This document shows, piece after piece, positions 57,026 through 64,000 of a stretch of 64,000 nt of DNA. Each line of letters opens with the position of its first letter. Within the stretch, counting starts at the first letter, position 1. Source of the stretch: an uncultured Collinsella sp. Its GTDB lineage: Bacteria > Actinomycetota > Coriobacteriia > Coriobacteriales > Coriobacteriaceae. The stretch lies in NCBI GenBank assembly GCA_947507155.1, contig CANNOC010000006.1:1-64000 (forward strand), given 5' to 3'. The position numbers and the translations under genes were made by a program. The notes beneath the pieces were generated by a model, which searched no databases, was not told the origin of the DNA, and worked only from the letters and a program-made list of their open reading frames with translations.

Positions 57026-57937
57026 TTACGCCACCTCGCCTTCCTGGTCGGCATTCTCGTTGACTCCAGCGACCTCGGCCATATAGGCCTCGCAGCACGC
57101 CTTGGCGACGGCGCGGACGCGCAAGATGTAGTTAGCACGCTCGACCGCGGACAGGGCGCCGCGGGCATCGAGCAGGTTGAAAGCGTGGCTGCACTTCATG
57201 ACGCAGTCATATGCCGGCAGCGGCAGCTTGCGCTCCAGGCAGGAATGGCACTCGGCCTCGTAGTCATCAAACTTCTGACGCATCATCTCGACGTTTGCGA
57301 CCTCAAAGTTATAGGCACTGAACTCGCGCTCGTTCTCGAGGAACACGTCGCCATAGGTCATGGGCGTGCCGTCGGGCAGGTAGCTCCACACCAAGTCGTA
57401 GACCGAGTTAACGCCCTGCGCATACATGGCAATGCGCTCTAGGCCATAGGTGATCTCGACGGGTACGGGGTCGACCTCGATGCCGCCTACCTGCTGGAAG
57501 TACGTAAACTGCGTGACCTCCATGCCGTTGAGCCAGACCTCCCAGCCAAGGCCCCAGGCGCCGAGCGTCGGGCTCTCCCAGTCGTCCTCGACAAAGCGGA
57601 CGTCATGGTCGTTGGGGTCCAGACCGATAGCGGCAAGAGACCCCAGGTAAAGCTCCTGGGCGTTGACCGGTGAGGGCTTGATGAGCACCTGGAACTGATA
57701 GTAGTGCTGCATGCGGTTGGGGTTCTCGCCGTAGCGGCCGTCGGCGGGACGGCGGCAAGGCTGCGCATAGCAGGTGCGCCACTCGGCGGGACCGAGCGAG
57801 CGCAGCGTGGTCGCGGTATGGAAGGTACCGGCACCGACCTCGGAGTCATAGGGCTGCATAATGACGCAGCCCTGCTCGCCCCAGTACTGCTGGAGGCGCA
57901 GGATGATGTCTTGGAAGGAAAGCGATGAAGCGTTCAT
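57026..57937 (-). CDS. glyQ: Glycyl-tRNA synthetase alpha subunit
   Basis: The 303-residue catalytic subunit begins [18 protein letters not shown] and carries the class II motifs in [20 protein letters not shown] and the [15 protein letters not shown] segment. ATG 57937 follows an AGAGGC region; a TATAGT hexamer at 57984-57989 on the minus strand is a likely -10 between lepB and glyQ. It starts a glyQ-glyS unit, possibly with ppsR. Confidence 0.96.
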   Translation of the reverse strand: MNASSLSFQDIILRLQQYWGEQGCVIMQPYDSEVGAGTFHTATTLRSLGPAEWRTCYAQPCRRPADGRYGENPNRMQHYYQFQVLIKPSPVNAQELYLGSLAAIGLDPNDHDVRFVEDDWESPTLGAWGLGWEVWLNGMEVTQFTYFQQVGGIEVDPVPVEITYGLERIAMYAQGVNSVYDLVWSYLPDGTPMTYGDVFLENEREFSAYNFEVANVEMMRQKFDDYEAECHSCLERKLPLPAYDCVMKCSHAFNLLDARGALSAVERANYILRVRAVAKACCEAYMAEVAGVNENADQEGEVA

Positions 57938-57996
57938 GCCTCTAATATCCCCTCGTCGAAACGATTACACGGTTAGGTACTGTACTATAGCGGTTT

Positions 57997-58560
57997 TTAG
58001 TCGATAGCGCCGATGCGGTTGAGCGGCCAGTAGCGCACAAGCGCCACGGCGATCAAATCAGAGCGATCGACGGGACCAAAGTAACGTGAGTCGGCAGAGT
58101 TTTCGCGGTTGTCGCCCATCACCCACACGCACCCGTCGGGAACGGTGTAGGGATAGCTTACCTGAGCGCCGGGAGCCTGGACCGAAAGCGGCCAGCTCAT
58201 GCCGGTCGTGTAGTCCTCGTCGAGCGCCTGGCCGTCAACGACCACCTTGCCGTCCCGAAGGTCGACCGTCTGGCCGGCCGTGGCAATAACACGCTTGACG
58301 AGAACATCGTGCTCGGAGGTGCCATCGGGGTTGTGGAACACCACGATATCGCCTTGGCTGACGGGCTGGCCGAGTTCAAGGCTCACCTTTTGCGCCAGGA
58401 TCTGGTCGCCGATCTCGATCGTGGACTCCATGGAGCCGGTGGGCACCACAAAGGGTTCGACCACAAACGAGCGAATCAGGAAGGTGGCGACCAGTGCGAT
58501 CGCGACGACCACGATCCACTCAAACGCACCCTTTAGCACGGAATGCTGCGATGGAACCAT
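57997..58560 (-). CDS. lepB: Signal peptidase I
   Basis: The 187-residue membrane protease cleaves signal peptides. One amino-terminal membrane helix (WIVVVAIALVATFLI, about residues 15-29) is followed by the catalytic Ser43 in PTGSMEST and Lys89 in VLVKRV, then the GDNRENSADSRYFG box. ATG 58560 has AAGGAG five nt upstream; a GTG six nt earlier overlaps that site. It follows trmD closely, as in actinobacterial rplS/trmD regions. Confidence 0.94.
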   Translation of the reverse strand: MVPSQHSVLKGAFEWIVVVAIALVATFLIRSFVVEPFVVPTGSMESTIEIGDQILAQKVSLELGQPVSQGDIVVFHNPDGTSEHDVLVKRVIATAGQTVDLRDGKVVVDGQALDEDYTTGMSWPLSVQAPGAQVSYPYTVPDGCVWVMGDNRENSADSRYFGPVDRSDLIAVALVRYWPLNRIGAID

Positions 58561-58562
58561 TC

Positions 58563-59321
58563 TCACTCCTTGCTCTGCGAATACGATGCGTCCAGGATGT
58601 CCTGCGCGTATGCGCGCTCCTCGGGCGTGAGCCGCGCCGTCTCGATCAGGTCGGGACGCCAGCGGCAGGTGCGCTCGATGGCATTCTTACGGCGCCAGGC
58701 GTCAACCTTGGCATGATCGCCGCTCACGAGCACCGGCGGCACGCCCTCGCCGTTGAACTCGGCGGGGCGAGTATACTGCGCGTACTCGAGCAGGCCACCG
58801 TCCTCGGCAGTCGAGAACGACTCATCGACGTTACTCATCTCGTCACCAAGGGCGCCGGGAATCAGACGCACGACGGCGTCGGCAACGACCATAGCGGGAA
58901 GCTCGCCGCCCGTAAGCACGTAGTCGCCGATCGATAGGCGCTCGTCGGCATACGCATACGCGCGCTCGTCGACACCCTCGTATCGACTGCATACAAACAG
59001 CAGGCGCTCGCTTTTGAGCAGGCGCTCGGCCACATGCTGCGTAAAGGGTTCGCCGCAGGGCGTAAAGAACACCACGGTGGGCTTGGGACCCTCAGAGCTA
59101 ATAGCCTCGATGGCCTCGGCGATGGGCTCGACCTTCATGAGCATGCCCTGCCCGCCGCCGTACGGCTCGTCATCGACGGTACGATGGCGGTCGTGCGTCC
59201 AGTCGCGCAGGTTATAGGCCTTAAAATCAAAAAGGCCGGCCTTGCGGGCGCGGCCCAAGATCGATGTGGACATGACGGGCTCAAACATCTCGGGAAAGAC
59301 CGAAAGGGTCTCAATCAGCAT
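58563..59321 (-). CDS. trmD: tRNA (guanine-37-N1) methyltransferase TrmD
   Basis: The 252-residue enzyme methylates G37 next to the anticodon. The trefoil-knot SAM site shows LLFVCSRYEGVDERA and SIGDYVLTGGELPAM; DEPYGGGQGMLMKVEP is also typical. ATG 59321 has GGGAGG five nt upstream. It is in the rpsP-khpA-rimM-trmD cluster. Confidence 0.96.
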   Translation of the reverse strand: MLIETLSVFPEMFEPVMSTSILGRARKAGLFDFKAYNLRDWTHDRHRTVDDEPYGGGQGMLMKVEPIAEAIEAISSEGPKPTVVFFTPCGEPFTQHVAERLLKSERLLFVCSRYEGVDERAYAYADERLSIGDYVLTGGELPAMVVADAVVRLIPGALGDEMSNVDESFSTAEDGGLLEYAQYTRPAEFNGEGVPPVLVSGDHAKVDAWRRKNAIERTCRWRPDLIETARLTPEERAYAQDILDASYSQSKE

Positions 59322-59331
59322 GTTGTCCTCC

Positions 59332-59853
59332 CTACTTGTCCATATCAATCAAACCGTCCATAACGTGGACGGAAATTGTCCCCTGATCGGGAAGATCGAG
59401 CACAACCTGCTCGATCACGGGAATCAGCACCTCGCCGTACCGATCGCCCTCGACAACCCAAACATCGTTGGCGGGAGTCGACATGATCTCGACAATCGTG
59501 CCGAGCAAGCCAAAGCGCTCGTCGACCACCTCGCGACCCATCAGGTCGGTATAGGCGGCATCGAGCGAATCGAGCTCAAAATCGTCACGGTTTGCCAGCA
59601 CGTAGCATCCGGTGATGCCCTCGGCGGCCGTCAAGTCGTCTATGCCCTCAAACGAGACCAGATCGCCATCGCCCGTATCGGTGACGGATACGACCGTGCA
59701 AAAACGGTCGCGCTTGAGCGCCGGCGGCGTCAAGGCGACGCGCATACCCGGCGTCAATACAGAAGGAAGCCCCCGCAGCGGCTGCGCGAGGACCTCCCCC
59801 TTCCTTCCGTGCGGCTTGACCACACGGGCGATGTTTTTGTACTGGGACCTCAA
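59332..59853 (-). CDS. rimM: Ribosome maturation factor RimM
   Basis: The 173-residue 16S processing factor has an amino-terminal beta barrel (IARVVKPHGRKGEVLAQPL) and a PRC-barrel end (DLMGREVVDERFGLLGTIVEI ... DVWVVEGDRYGEVLIPVIEQVV, both shown in part). It starts at TTG 59853 right after the khpA stop; the ribosome site is weak, so translation may be coupled. Confidence 0.93.
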   Translation of the reverse strand: MRSQYKNIARVVKPHGRKGEVLAQPLRGLPSVLTPGMRVALTPPALKRDRFCTVVSVTDTGDGDLVSFEGIDDLTAAEGITGCYVLANRDDFELDSLDAAYTDLMGREVVDERFGLLGTIVEIMSTPANDVWVVEGDRYGEVLIPVIEQVVLDLPDQGTISVHVMDGLIDMDK

Positions 59854-59857
59854 GGTC

Positions 59858-60142
59858 CTAGCCCAGAACCTCTACCTCGACTGCAGTGTCGAGGCGAGCG
59901 GCCAGTGCACGGGCGAGCGTGCGAATGGCCTTGATGGTACGGCCACGACGGCCGATGACCTTAGCGACGTCATCCTCGGCAACCGAAACCTCAATCGTGG
60001 AGGCGTCGTCACCATCGATGACCTCAAGGCTCACGGAATCCGGGTCGTCGACGATCTGAACAACGAGATATTCGACGAGATCGGCGATGCGATCTGAGAG
60101 CATTGCCTCACCCTCGAGCTGTGCAGCGTCAACCTCAGGCAC
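59858..60142 (-). CDS. khpA: KH-domain RNA-binding protein KhpA
   Basis: The 94-residue protein has a single KH domain with the VIGRRGRTIKAIR GxxG loop near residue 62. It forms a complex with KhpB in Gram-positive bacteria and influences cell elongation and small RNAs. It is about 15 residues longer at the amino-terminus than most KhpA, but GTG 60142 has GAGGAG six nt upstream, so that start is well supported. It lies between rpsP and rimM, the typical location. Confidence 0.92.
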   Translation of the reverse strand: MPEVDAAQLEGEAMLSDRIADLVEYLVVQIVDDPDSVSLEVIDGDDASTIEVSVAEDDVAKVIGRRGRTIKAIRTLARALAARLDTAVEVEVLG

Positions 60143-60145
60143 GAT

Positions 60146-60487
60146 TTACTCCTCGGCGCCCTCAGCGGCCTCAGCGGCAGCCTTAGCGGCCTCGGCCTCT
60201 TTGGCGAGCTGCTTCTTGGACTTCTTGACGACGGTCTCGGTCTTCTCGCCCTCGTTGGCGGCCTTGACCAGAGCAGCGACAGCGTCGGTGAGCTGAGCGC
60301 CCTTGGACTGCCAGTCGGCGATCTTCTCGAGATCGAGGTTGATGGTCTTGGGGGCGGTCATCGGGTTGTAGCGGCCAACCTCCTCGATGATACGACCGTC
60401 ACGCGGGGCGCGGGAATCGGCGACGACGACACGGTAGTACGGACGCTTCTTAGCGCCGTGACGAGCAAGGCGAATCTTGACTGCCAA
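60146..60487 (-). CDS. rpsP: 30S ribosomal protein S16
   Basis: The protein starts at TTG 60487 with GAGGAG six nt upstream and reads [20 protein letters not shown], then [12 protein letters not shown]. It has 113 residues, with an Ala/Lys/Glu-rich tail of about 35 residues beyond the usual S16 end. It is the first gene of rpsP-khpA-rimM-trmD-lepB. Confidence 0.95.
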   Translation of the reverse strand: MAVKIRLARHGAKKRPYYRVVVADSRAPRDGRIIEEVGRYNPMTAPKTINLDLEKIADWQSKGAQLTDAVAALVKAANEGEKTETVVKKSKKQLAKEAEAAKAAAEAAEGAEE

Positions 60488-60616
60488 AGGAAACTCCTCC
60501 AACCAAGCAGCTTTAGGCTGCAACTACAAACAAACAGTTGAACATAATACGCCATCGACGCGGGCAGGTGAAGTCCGTGAGACCAACTTCTTCGGTGTAG
60601 TCGAAGGCAAATCCAT

Positions 60617-60644
60617 ATCTTAGACAAGAATTCGCGATTTGCAA
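60617..60644 (-). promoter_or_regulatory. rpsP promoter
   Basis: TTGCAA (60639-60644) and TAAGAT (60617-60622) on the minus strand are 16 nt apart, giving a leader of about 125 nt. It lies back to back with dinB. Confidence 0.65.
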
Positions 60645-60676
60645 GCACATCCACGCACCCCACATGAGCTGCGCGG

Positions 60677-60682
60677 TATACT
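60677..60682 (+). promoter_or_regulatory. dinB -10, leaderless start
   Basis: TATACT ends six nt before the dinB ATG, which puts the expected transcription start at the start codon itself. No Shine-Dalgarno sequence is present between them. The -35 is not obvious. Confidence 0.55.
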
Positions 60683-60688
60683 CATGCC

Positions 60689-61942
60689 ATGAAAAGACGC
60701 GAACATACATACGGTTATGAGGATGCTGCGGGCGTCACGCCTCCGCCCTGGACGGGACCGGCGGTGGGCCTCATGGATCTCGATGCGTTTTTTGCGAGCG
60801 TGGAGATGCTCGACCATCCCGAGTGGCGCGGCAAGCCGCTCATCGTGGGTGGCGATGCCGATTCCCGCGGCGTCGTGTCCACCTGCTCCTACGAGGCGCG
60901 CCGCTTTGGCGTGCATTCCGCCATGCCCTCGGCCGAGGCACGGCGCCTCTGTCCGCAGGCCATTTGGACGCATGGGCATTTCAATCGCTACCACGAGGTC
61001 AGCGCACAGGTCATGGCGATTCTCGCCGACGAGACCCCGCGCGTTGAGCGCGTATCAATTGACGAGGCCTTTATCGATATCACACCGGGCCGCTTTGCGC
61101 CCGAAGATCCGCTGCTGGTTGCGCGGCGGATAAGCGACCGCGTGGCAGCGCTGGGAGTGACCTGCTCCATTGGCGTAGGCTGCAACAAGACGGTCGCAAA
61201 GATCGCAAGCGAGAGGGACAAACCGTTTGGGCTGACCATCGTGCGCCCTGGAACCGAGCAGCGCTTTTTGGCCGCGCTGCCGGTATCTGCCATGAGTGGC
61301 ATCGGGCGCTCGGCCGAGGAGCGACTGCGCCGCATGCGCATCTACACGCTCGGCGAGCTATCCCGCGCACCGGAATCCACCTTGGCCTCTATTTTTGGCA
61401 TCAACGGCGAACGCATGCGCCAGCGTGCGCTGGGACTCGAACTCTCCGAAGTCACGAGCCTCGATGAAGAGCGCGAGGTCAAGTCGGTCAGCAATGAACG
61501 CACCTTTGCGAAGGATTTGACTGAGCGTGGGGATATCGAGGCGGCGATTGCGCTGCTCGGCGAGTCGGTTGGGCGCCGCCTGCGCCGTCAAGGGCTGACG
61601 GGCGGAACCGTAACGCTCAAGCTCAAGTACTCGTATGGCAGCGGACGCACGGCACAGCGCTGCTTGCCCCACCCCACCGACGACGAGAATATCTTTGTGG
61701 CCGTAGCGCTCGAGCTGCTCGACAATATCTGGCAAGAAGGCATGCACGTGCGTCTGGCGGGCATCGGCATGAGCGACTTTGACCATCAGGGCGGCATCCA
61801 GACCGACCTGTTCTGCGAAATCGACGACCGCGGAGCCCAATCGAGCGACCGTCGCGACCTCTCGCTCGCCATCGACGCCGTCCGAGACAAGTTCGGCGAC
61901 ACCGCCCTATCCTTCGGCCGTCAATCCCGCTTCAACGATTAG
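60689..61942 (+). CDS. dinB: DNA polymerase IV
   Basis: The 417-residue Y-family polymerase performs error-prone lesion bypass. Catalytic acidic residues are in GLMDLDAFFASVE (residues about 27-39) and SIDEAFIDIT, with SIGVGCNKTVAKIAS, the thumb helix-hairpin-helix GIGRSAEERLRRM and a little-finger domain. No clear beta-clamp peptide of the QLxLF type is visible; the carboxy-terminus includes ALSFGRQSRF. The gene is alone on the plus strand. A CGAAC half-site 16 nt inside the gene is not enough to call a LexA box. Confidence 0.95.
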   Translation: MKRREHTYGYEDAAGVTPPPWTGPAVGLMDLDAFFASVEMLDHPEWRGKPLIVGGDADSRGVVSTCSYEARRFGVHSAMPSAEARRLCPQAIWTHGHFNRYHEVSAQVMAILADETPRVERVSIDEAFIDITPGRFAPEDPLLVARRISDRVAALGVTCSIGVGCNKTVAKIASERDKPFGLTIVRPGTEQRFLAALPVSAMSGIGRSAEERLRRMRIYTLGELSRAPESTLASIFGINGERMRQRALGLELSEVTSLDEEREVKSVSNERTFAKDLTERGDIEAAIALLGESVGRRLRRQGLTGGTVTLKLKYSYGSGRTAQRCLPHPTDDENIFVAVALELLDNIWQEGMHVRLAGIGMSDFDHQGGIQTDLFCEIDDRGAQSSDRRDLSLAIDAVRDKFGDTALSFGRQSRFND

Positions 61943-61950
61943 TCCCTTAG

Positions 61951-61994
61951 ACAAAAAGAAAGCCGGGCAGCTGCGAATGATGCAGCTGCCCGGC
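61951..61994 (-). terminator. Terminator of the nadD-yqeK-rsfS unit
   Basis: GCCGGGCAGCTGC pairs perfectly with GCAGCTGCCCGGC (13 bp) around a 7-nt loop. On the minus strand it is followed by TTTCTTTTTGT. dinB transcripts would enter from the other side, where no T-tract follows. Confidence 0.88.
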
Positions 61995-62036
61995 GAACGG
62001 TAAAGGTTAGCTAAAAAGCCCGTCCCAAATGAGCTA

Positions 62037-62492
62037 CTAGAGGAGGTCGAGGGGAAGCTGGGGGGCGTCGCCCCAGAGCTTCTCGAGACGGTAGAACTCG
62101 CGCGCCTCGGGAGTGAAGACGTGGACGACAACCGAACCGTAGTCCATGAGCATCCAGGTCTTCTGCTCGCGGCCCTCGATGGAAAACGGGTGCTCGCCGC
62201 AAGCCTCGGCGACCTTCTCCTCAATCTCGTCGACGATAGAATCAACCTGGCGGTTGTTGGTGCCGGTAGCGAGAACAAAGTAGTCGCACACATCAGAAAG
62301 CTCAGTCAGGTCGAGCACCTGAACGTCCTCGCCTTTCTTGTCGTAGGCCGCCTGCGCGGCGGCGCGGGCGACATCCTCGGCGGCGACACCGCTCGCGGAC
62401 AGCGAGGCGGCAGTGCGGTCGGACGTGGCAGCGAAACTCTTGTGCTCCACACCTTCAAGAATCTGCTCGTCGGTCATGGTCTCGTCGGCCAT
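62037..62492 (-). CDS. rsfS: Ribosomal silencing factor RsfS
   Basis: The 151-residue protein binds L14 and blocks subunit joining during starvation. The core runs from DVQVLDLTELSDVCDYFVLATG (shown in part) to EAREFYRLEKLWGDAPQL. About 40 residues rich in Ala and acidic amino acids precede it, so it is longer than the usual 105-120. ATG 62492 has an AAAGAGG site. nadD-yqeK-rsfS is a conserved unit. Confidence 0.94.
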   Translation of the reverse strand: MADETMTDEQILEGVEHKSFAATSDRTAASLSASGVAAEDVARAAAQAAYDKKGEDVQVLDLTELSDVCDYFVLATGTNNRQVDSIVDEIEEKVAEACGEHPFSIEGREQKTWMLMDYGSVVVHVFTPEAREFYRLEKLWGDAPQLPLDLL

Positions 62493-62519
62493 GGAATACC
62501 TCTTTCTAGACAGCCCGAG

Positions 62520-63128
62520 CTAGCGCAGCTGGGCGTAATGGTTGTAAATCGAAATAGCCGTGGGATAAAGATAACGCCCGGTCTGGATCACATAGACCAG
62601 ACCCTGCGCAAAACAGGAGAAGAACAACTCGTCGAGCGAGGACTTCCCCACCATCTTGCGCAGCGCATGGGCATAATCACCGTGGCGGTTGGGTTCGATG
62701 GCATCGGCCACAAAGACCACCATATCGAGCGGCGTCATGTCGCAAGCGCCCACGGTGTGACGGTCGACAGCCTGAAAGACCGCCGGCGACAGCTCGGGAA
62801 AAAGCTGCGGAAGCTCATAGGCGGCAACCGGGCCATGCAAAAGCGGCGTCGCGGCAGACGGAGAGCCGGCAATCTTAATGCCGTAATGCAGAGCGCGCGT
62901 GACCAGCTCGTCGTCGGAGAGCACCTTGTCCCAGTCATGGATCAGGCCAGCGGCAGCGGCATCAAAGCGGTTGACACCGTACACCTCGGCTAGGTGCAAC
63001 GCAGTCTCGGCAACCCCGAGCGAATGCACGTAGCGCTTACGCTTATCCTTCATGCGCACATCGAGCAACTCGTGGATGCGCGTCAAGAGCGCGCGCTCGT
63101 CGCCCTCAAACTGATCTTCTACCGACAA
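62520..63128 (-). CDS. yqeK: YqeK-type HD hydrolase (diadenosine tetraphosphatase)
   Basis: The 202-residue HD-domain protein has KRYVHSLGVAETALHLAEVYG (shown for length only as its core VHSLGVAETALHLA), the HD pair in GLIHDWDKV, HGPVAAY and a later DRHTVG with VVFVADAIEPNR. YqeK homologues hydrolyse Ap4A symmetrically. It starts at TTG 63128 with GGAGA close upstream and sits between nadD and rsfS. Confidence 0.9.
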   Translation of the reverse strand: MSVEDQFEGDERALLTRIHELLDVRMKDKRKRYVHSLGVAETALHLAEVYGVNRFDAAAAGLIHDWDKVLSDDELVTRALHYGIKIAGSPSAATPLLHGPVAAYELPQLFPELSPAVFQAVDRHTVGACDMTPLDMVVFVADAIEPNRHGDYAHALRKMVGKSSLDELFFSCFAQGLVYVIQTGRYLYPTAISIYNHYAQLR

Positions 63129-63140
63129 CGTTCTCCCCCA

Positions 63141-63818
63141 TCAATCAAAATCGTCTTGCCCAAGATCGGCATACAGGCCGCGTTTCCGGATATAGCCGAG
63201 CACGGACTCGCTCGTAAGATAGCGCACGCTCATACCGCGGGCAACCCGCTTGCGAATGTTGGTCGAGCTAATCGCCAGCGCCGGAATCTGAATATAGCGC
63301 ACGTCGAATGGCAGCCCCGATTCCTTAATCCGCGCCCGGGCCGTATCGATGTCAAAGCCGGGACGCGTCGCAGCAATAAAGGTTGCCAGTTCGGCAATCT
63401 CATCTGCATTGTGCCAGGTCACAATATCGATAATCGCATCGGCACCCGTAATAAAGTAAAGCTTCACCCGTGGCGGGTAAAACTCGCGAAGGGCGCGCAG
63501 CGTATCGGCTGTGTAGGTGACACCGGCACGATCGATCTCGAAGCGGCTTGCCAAAAAGGCCGGGTTCGCGGCGGTCGCGAGGACCGTCATGGCATAACGG
63601 TCCTCAGCAGGCGTCACCGGTTTGTCGAGCTTAAAGGCGGGAGAGCCGGCCGGCATAAAGAGCACGGCGTCCAAGTCGAGCGACTCGCGCGCCTGCTCGG
63701 CGGTAACCAAGTGCCCATAATGAATCGGGTCAAAGGTACCACCCATAATGCCGAGCCTAAACTCCTGCCCGTCTTCTAGAGGAAGCTCGGGCAGACCGAT
63801 TCCACCGCGCAGTGACAT
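63141..63818 (-). CDS. nadD: Nicotinate-nucleotide adenylyltransferase
   Basis: The 225-residue enzyme makes deamido-NAD. The nucleotidyltransferase motif GIMGGTFDPIHYGHL is near residue 23 and the second motif ISSTNIRKRV near residue 190. About 20 residues precede the core. ATG 63818 has GGAGGG ten nt upstream in the preceding gene's end. Confidence 0.95.
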   Translation of the reverse strand: MSLRGGIGLPELPLEDGQEFRLGIMGGTFDPIHYGHLVTAEQARESLDLDAVLFMPAGSPAFKLDKPVTPAEDRYAMTVLATAANPAFLASRFEIDRAGVTYTADTLRALREFYPPRVKLYFITGADAIIDIVTWHNADEIAELATFIAATRPGFDIDTARARIKESGLPFDVRYIQIPALAISSTNIRKRVARGMSVRYLTSESVLGYIRKRGLYADLGQDDFD

Positions 63819-63821
63819 GGC

Positions 63822-64000
63822 TTACTCGCCCTCCGGGGTCTCGACGTCTTCCGCAGCAACAGCGTCATCGGTACCGTCAATGGCATCCACCGCGTCGACA
63901 GCCTCCAAGCTATCGTCCGCGACATCCTCGACATCAACGACCTCGACGGCGACGTCCTCGCTACCGTCCTCAAGCTCGTCCTCGAACTCCGAGAAGTCCT
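63822..64000 (-). CDS. Acidic C-terminus of a protein, probably GTPase ObgE (partial)
   Basis: Only the last 59 codons are in the window. They encode a very acidic tail ending AAEDVETPEGE before TAA, with almost no basic residues. obgE commonly precedes nadD, and Obg proteins can end in acidic tails, so ObgE is the best guess, but no diagnostic domain is visible. Confidence 0.5.
   Translation of the reverse strand, partial: DFSEFEDELEDGSEDVAVEVVDVEDVADDSLEAVDAVDAIDGTDDAVAAEDVETPEGE

Noticed and set aside
60697..60715. LexA/SOS box at dinB
   Set aside because: Only a CGAAC half-site is present; the second half does not match the Gram-positive consensus.

Overview
The window looks like a chromosomal segment of a Coriobacteriia (Actinomycetota) gut anaerobe, most likely Collinsella or a close relative. 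The indications are high-GC codon use, an actinobacterial mIHF next to gmk and rpoZ, two-subunit glycyl-tRNA synthetase, RNase J plus PNPase, a PyrK/PyrD type 1B pyrimidine operon, pyruvate phosphate dikinase with its regulatory protein, and bifunctional AdhE. The genus call rests on recognising protein families and gene order, not on a search. Almost everything is conserved housekeeping sequence on the minus strand, tightly packed with 1-20 nt overlaps. Two stretches run on the plus strand: rpmB-adhE-kinase (29.6-33.7 kb) and dinB (60.7-61.9 kb). I saw no tRNA, rRNA, CRISPR array, transposase or prophage gene.

Layout. 0-5 kb: rnj (cut by the left edge), a 640-nt spacer with two related long palindromic elements, then pnp and rpsO. 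5-20.3 kb: recO, era, dgkA, ybeY, phoH, mtaB, dnaJ, a second dnaJ with a membrane tail, hemW, dusB, lepA, rpsT and holA. This is the old lepA-hemW-(heat shock)-mtaB-phoH-ybeY-era-recO order known from Firmicutes, but with hrcA-grpE-dnaK absent. 18-21 kb: comEC and comEA. 21-24 kb: thiI, rpoZ, gmk, mihF. 24-29.3 kb: the pyrimidine operon pyrR-B-C-K-D-F behind an attenuator leader. 29.6-33.7 kb: rpmB, adhE and an APH/choline-kinase-fold protein on the plus strand. 33.8-44 kb: proS, ispG, rseP, dxr, cdsA, uppS, frr, pyrH, tsf, rpsB (isoprenoid, envelope and translation genes). 44-51 kb: xerC, trmFO, dprA, comM, yraN, rnhB, rplS. 51-58 kb: ppdK, its regulator ppsR, glyS, glyQ. 58-64 kb: lepB, trmD, rimM, khpA, rpsP, divergent dinB, then rsfS, yqeK, nadD and an acidic carboxy-terminus that is probably ObgE.

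The genes mainly serve translation and ribosome assembly (rpsO, rpsT, rpmB, rpsB, tsf, frr, rplS, rpsP, era, ybeY, rimM, rsfS, lepA), RNA decay (rnj, pnp, ybeY), pyrimidine supply (pyr operon, pyrH), isoprenoid and cell-envelope synthesis (dxr, ispG, uppS, cdsA, dgkA) and fermentative carbon flow (adhE, ppdK/ppsR). DNA-uptake genes (comEA, comEC, dprA, comM) are present although these bacteria are not usually regarded as transformable.

The strongest unexplained signal is the pair of elements at 1698-1830 and 1954-2102. Both have the same 69-nt core, but their outer arms are unrelated in sequence and each self-complementary, and three adjacent base pairs in the apical stem have changed in a compensatory way. 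This is the pattern expected of a structured RNA or a palindrome-dwelling mobile element. Other items worth attention are a xerC whose only well-placed start is ATA, a membrane-anchored DnaJ, probable leaderless lepA and dinB, an RseP with an inserted HTH-like domain, helically phased repeats upstream of ppdK, and a recurring TGC-TATNNT extended -10 promoter.
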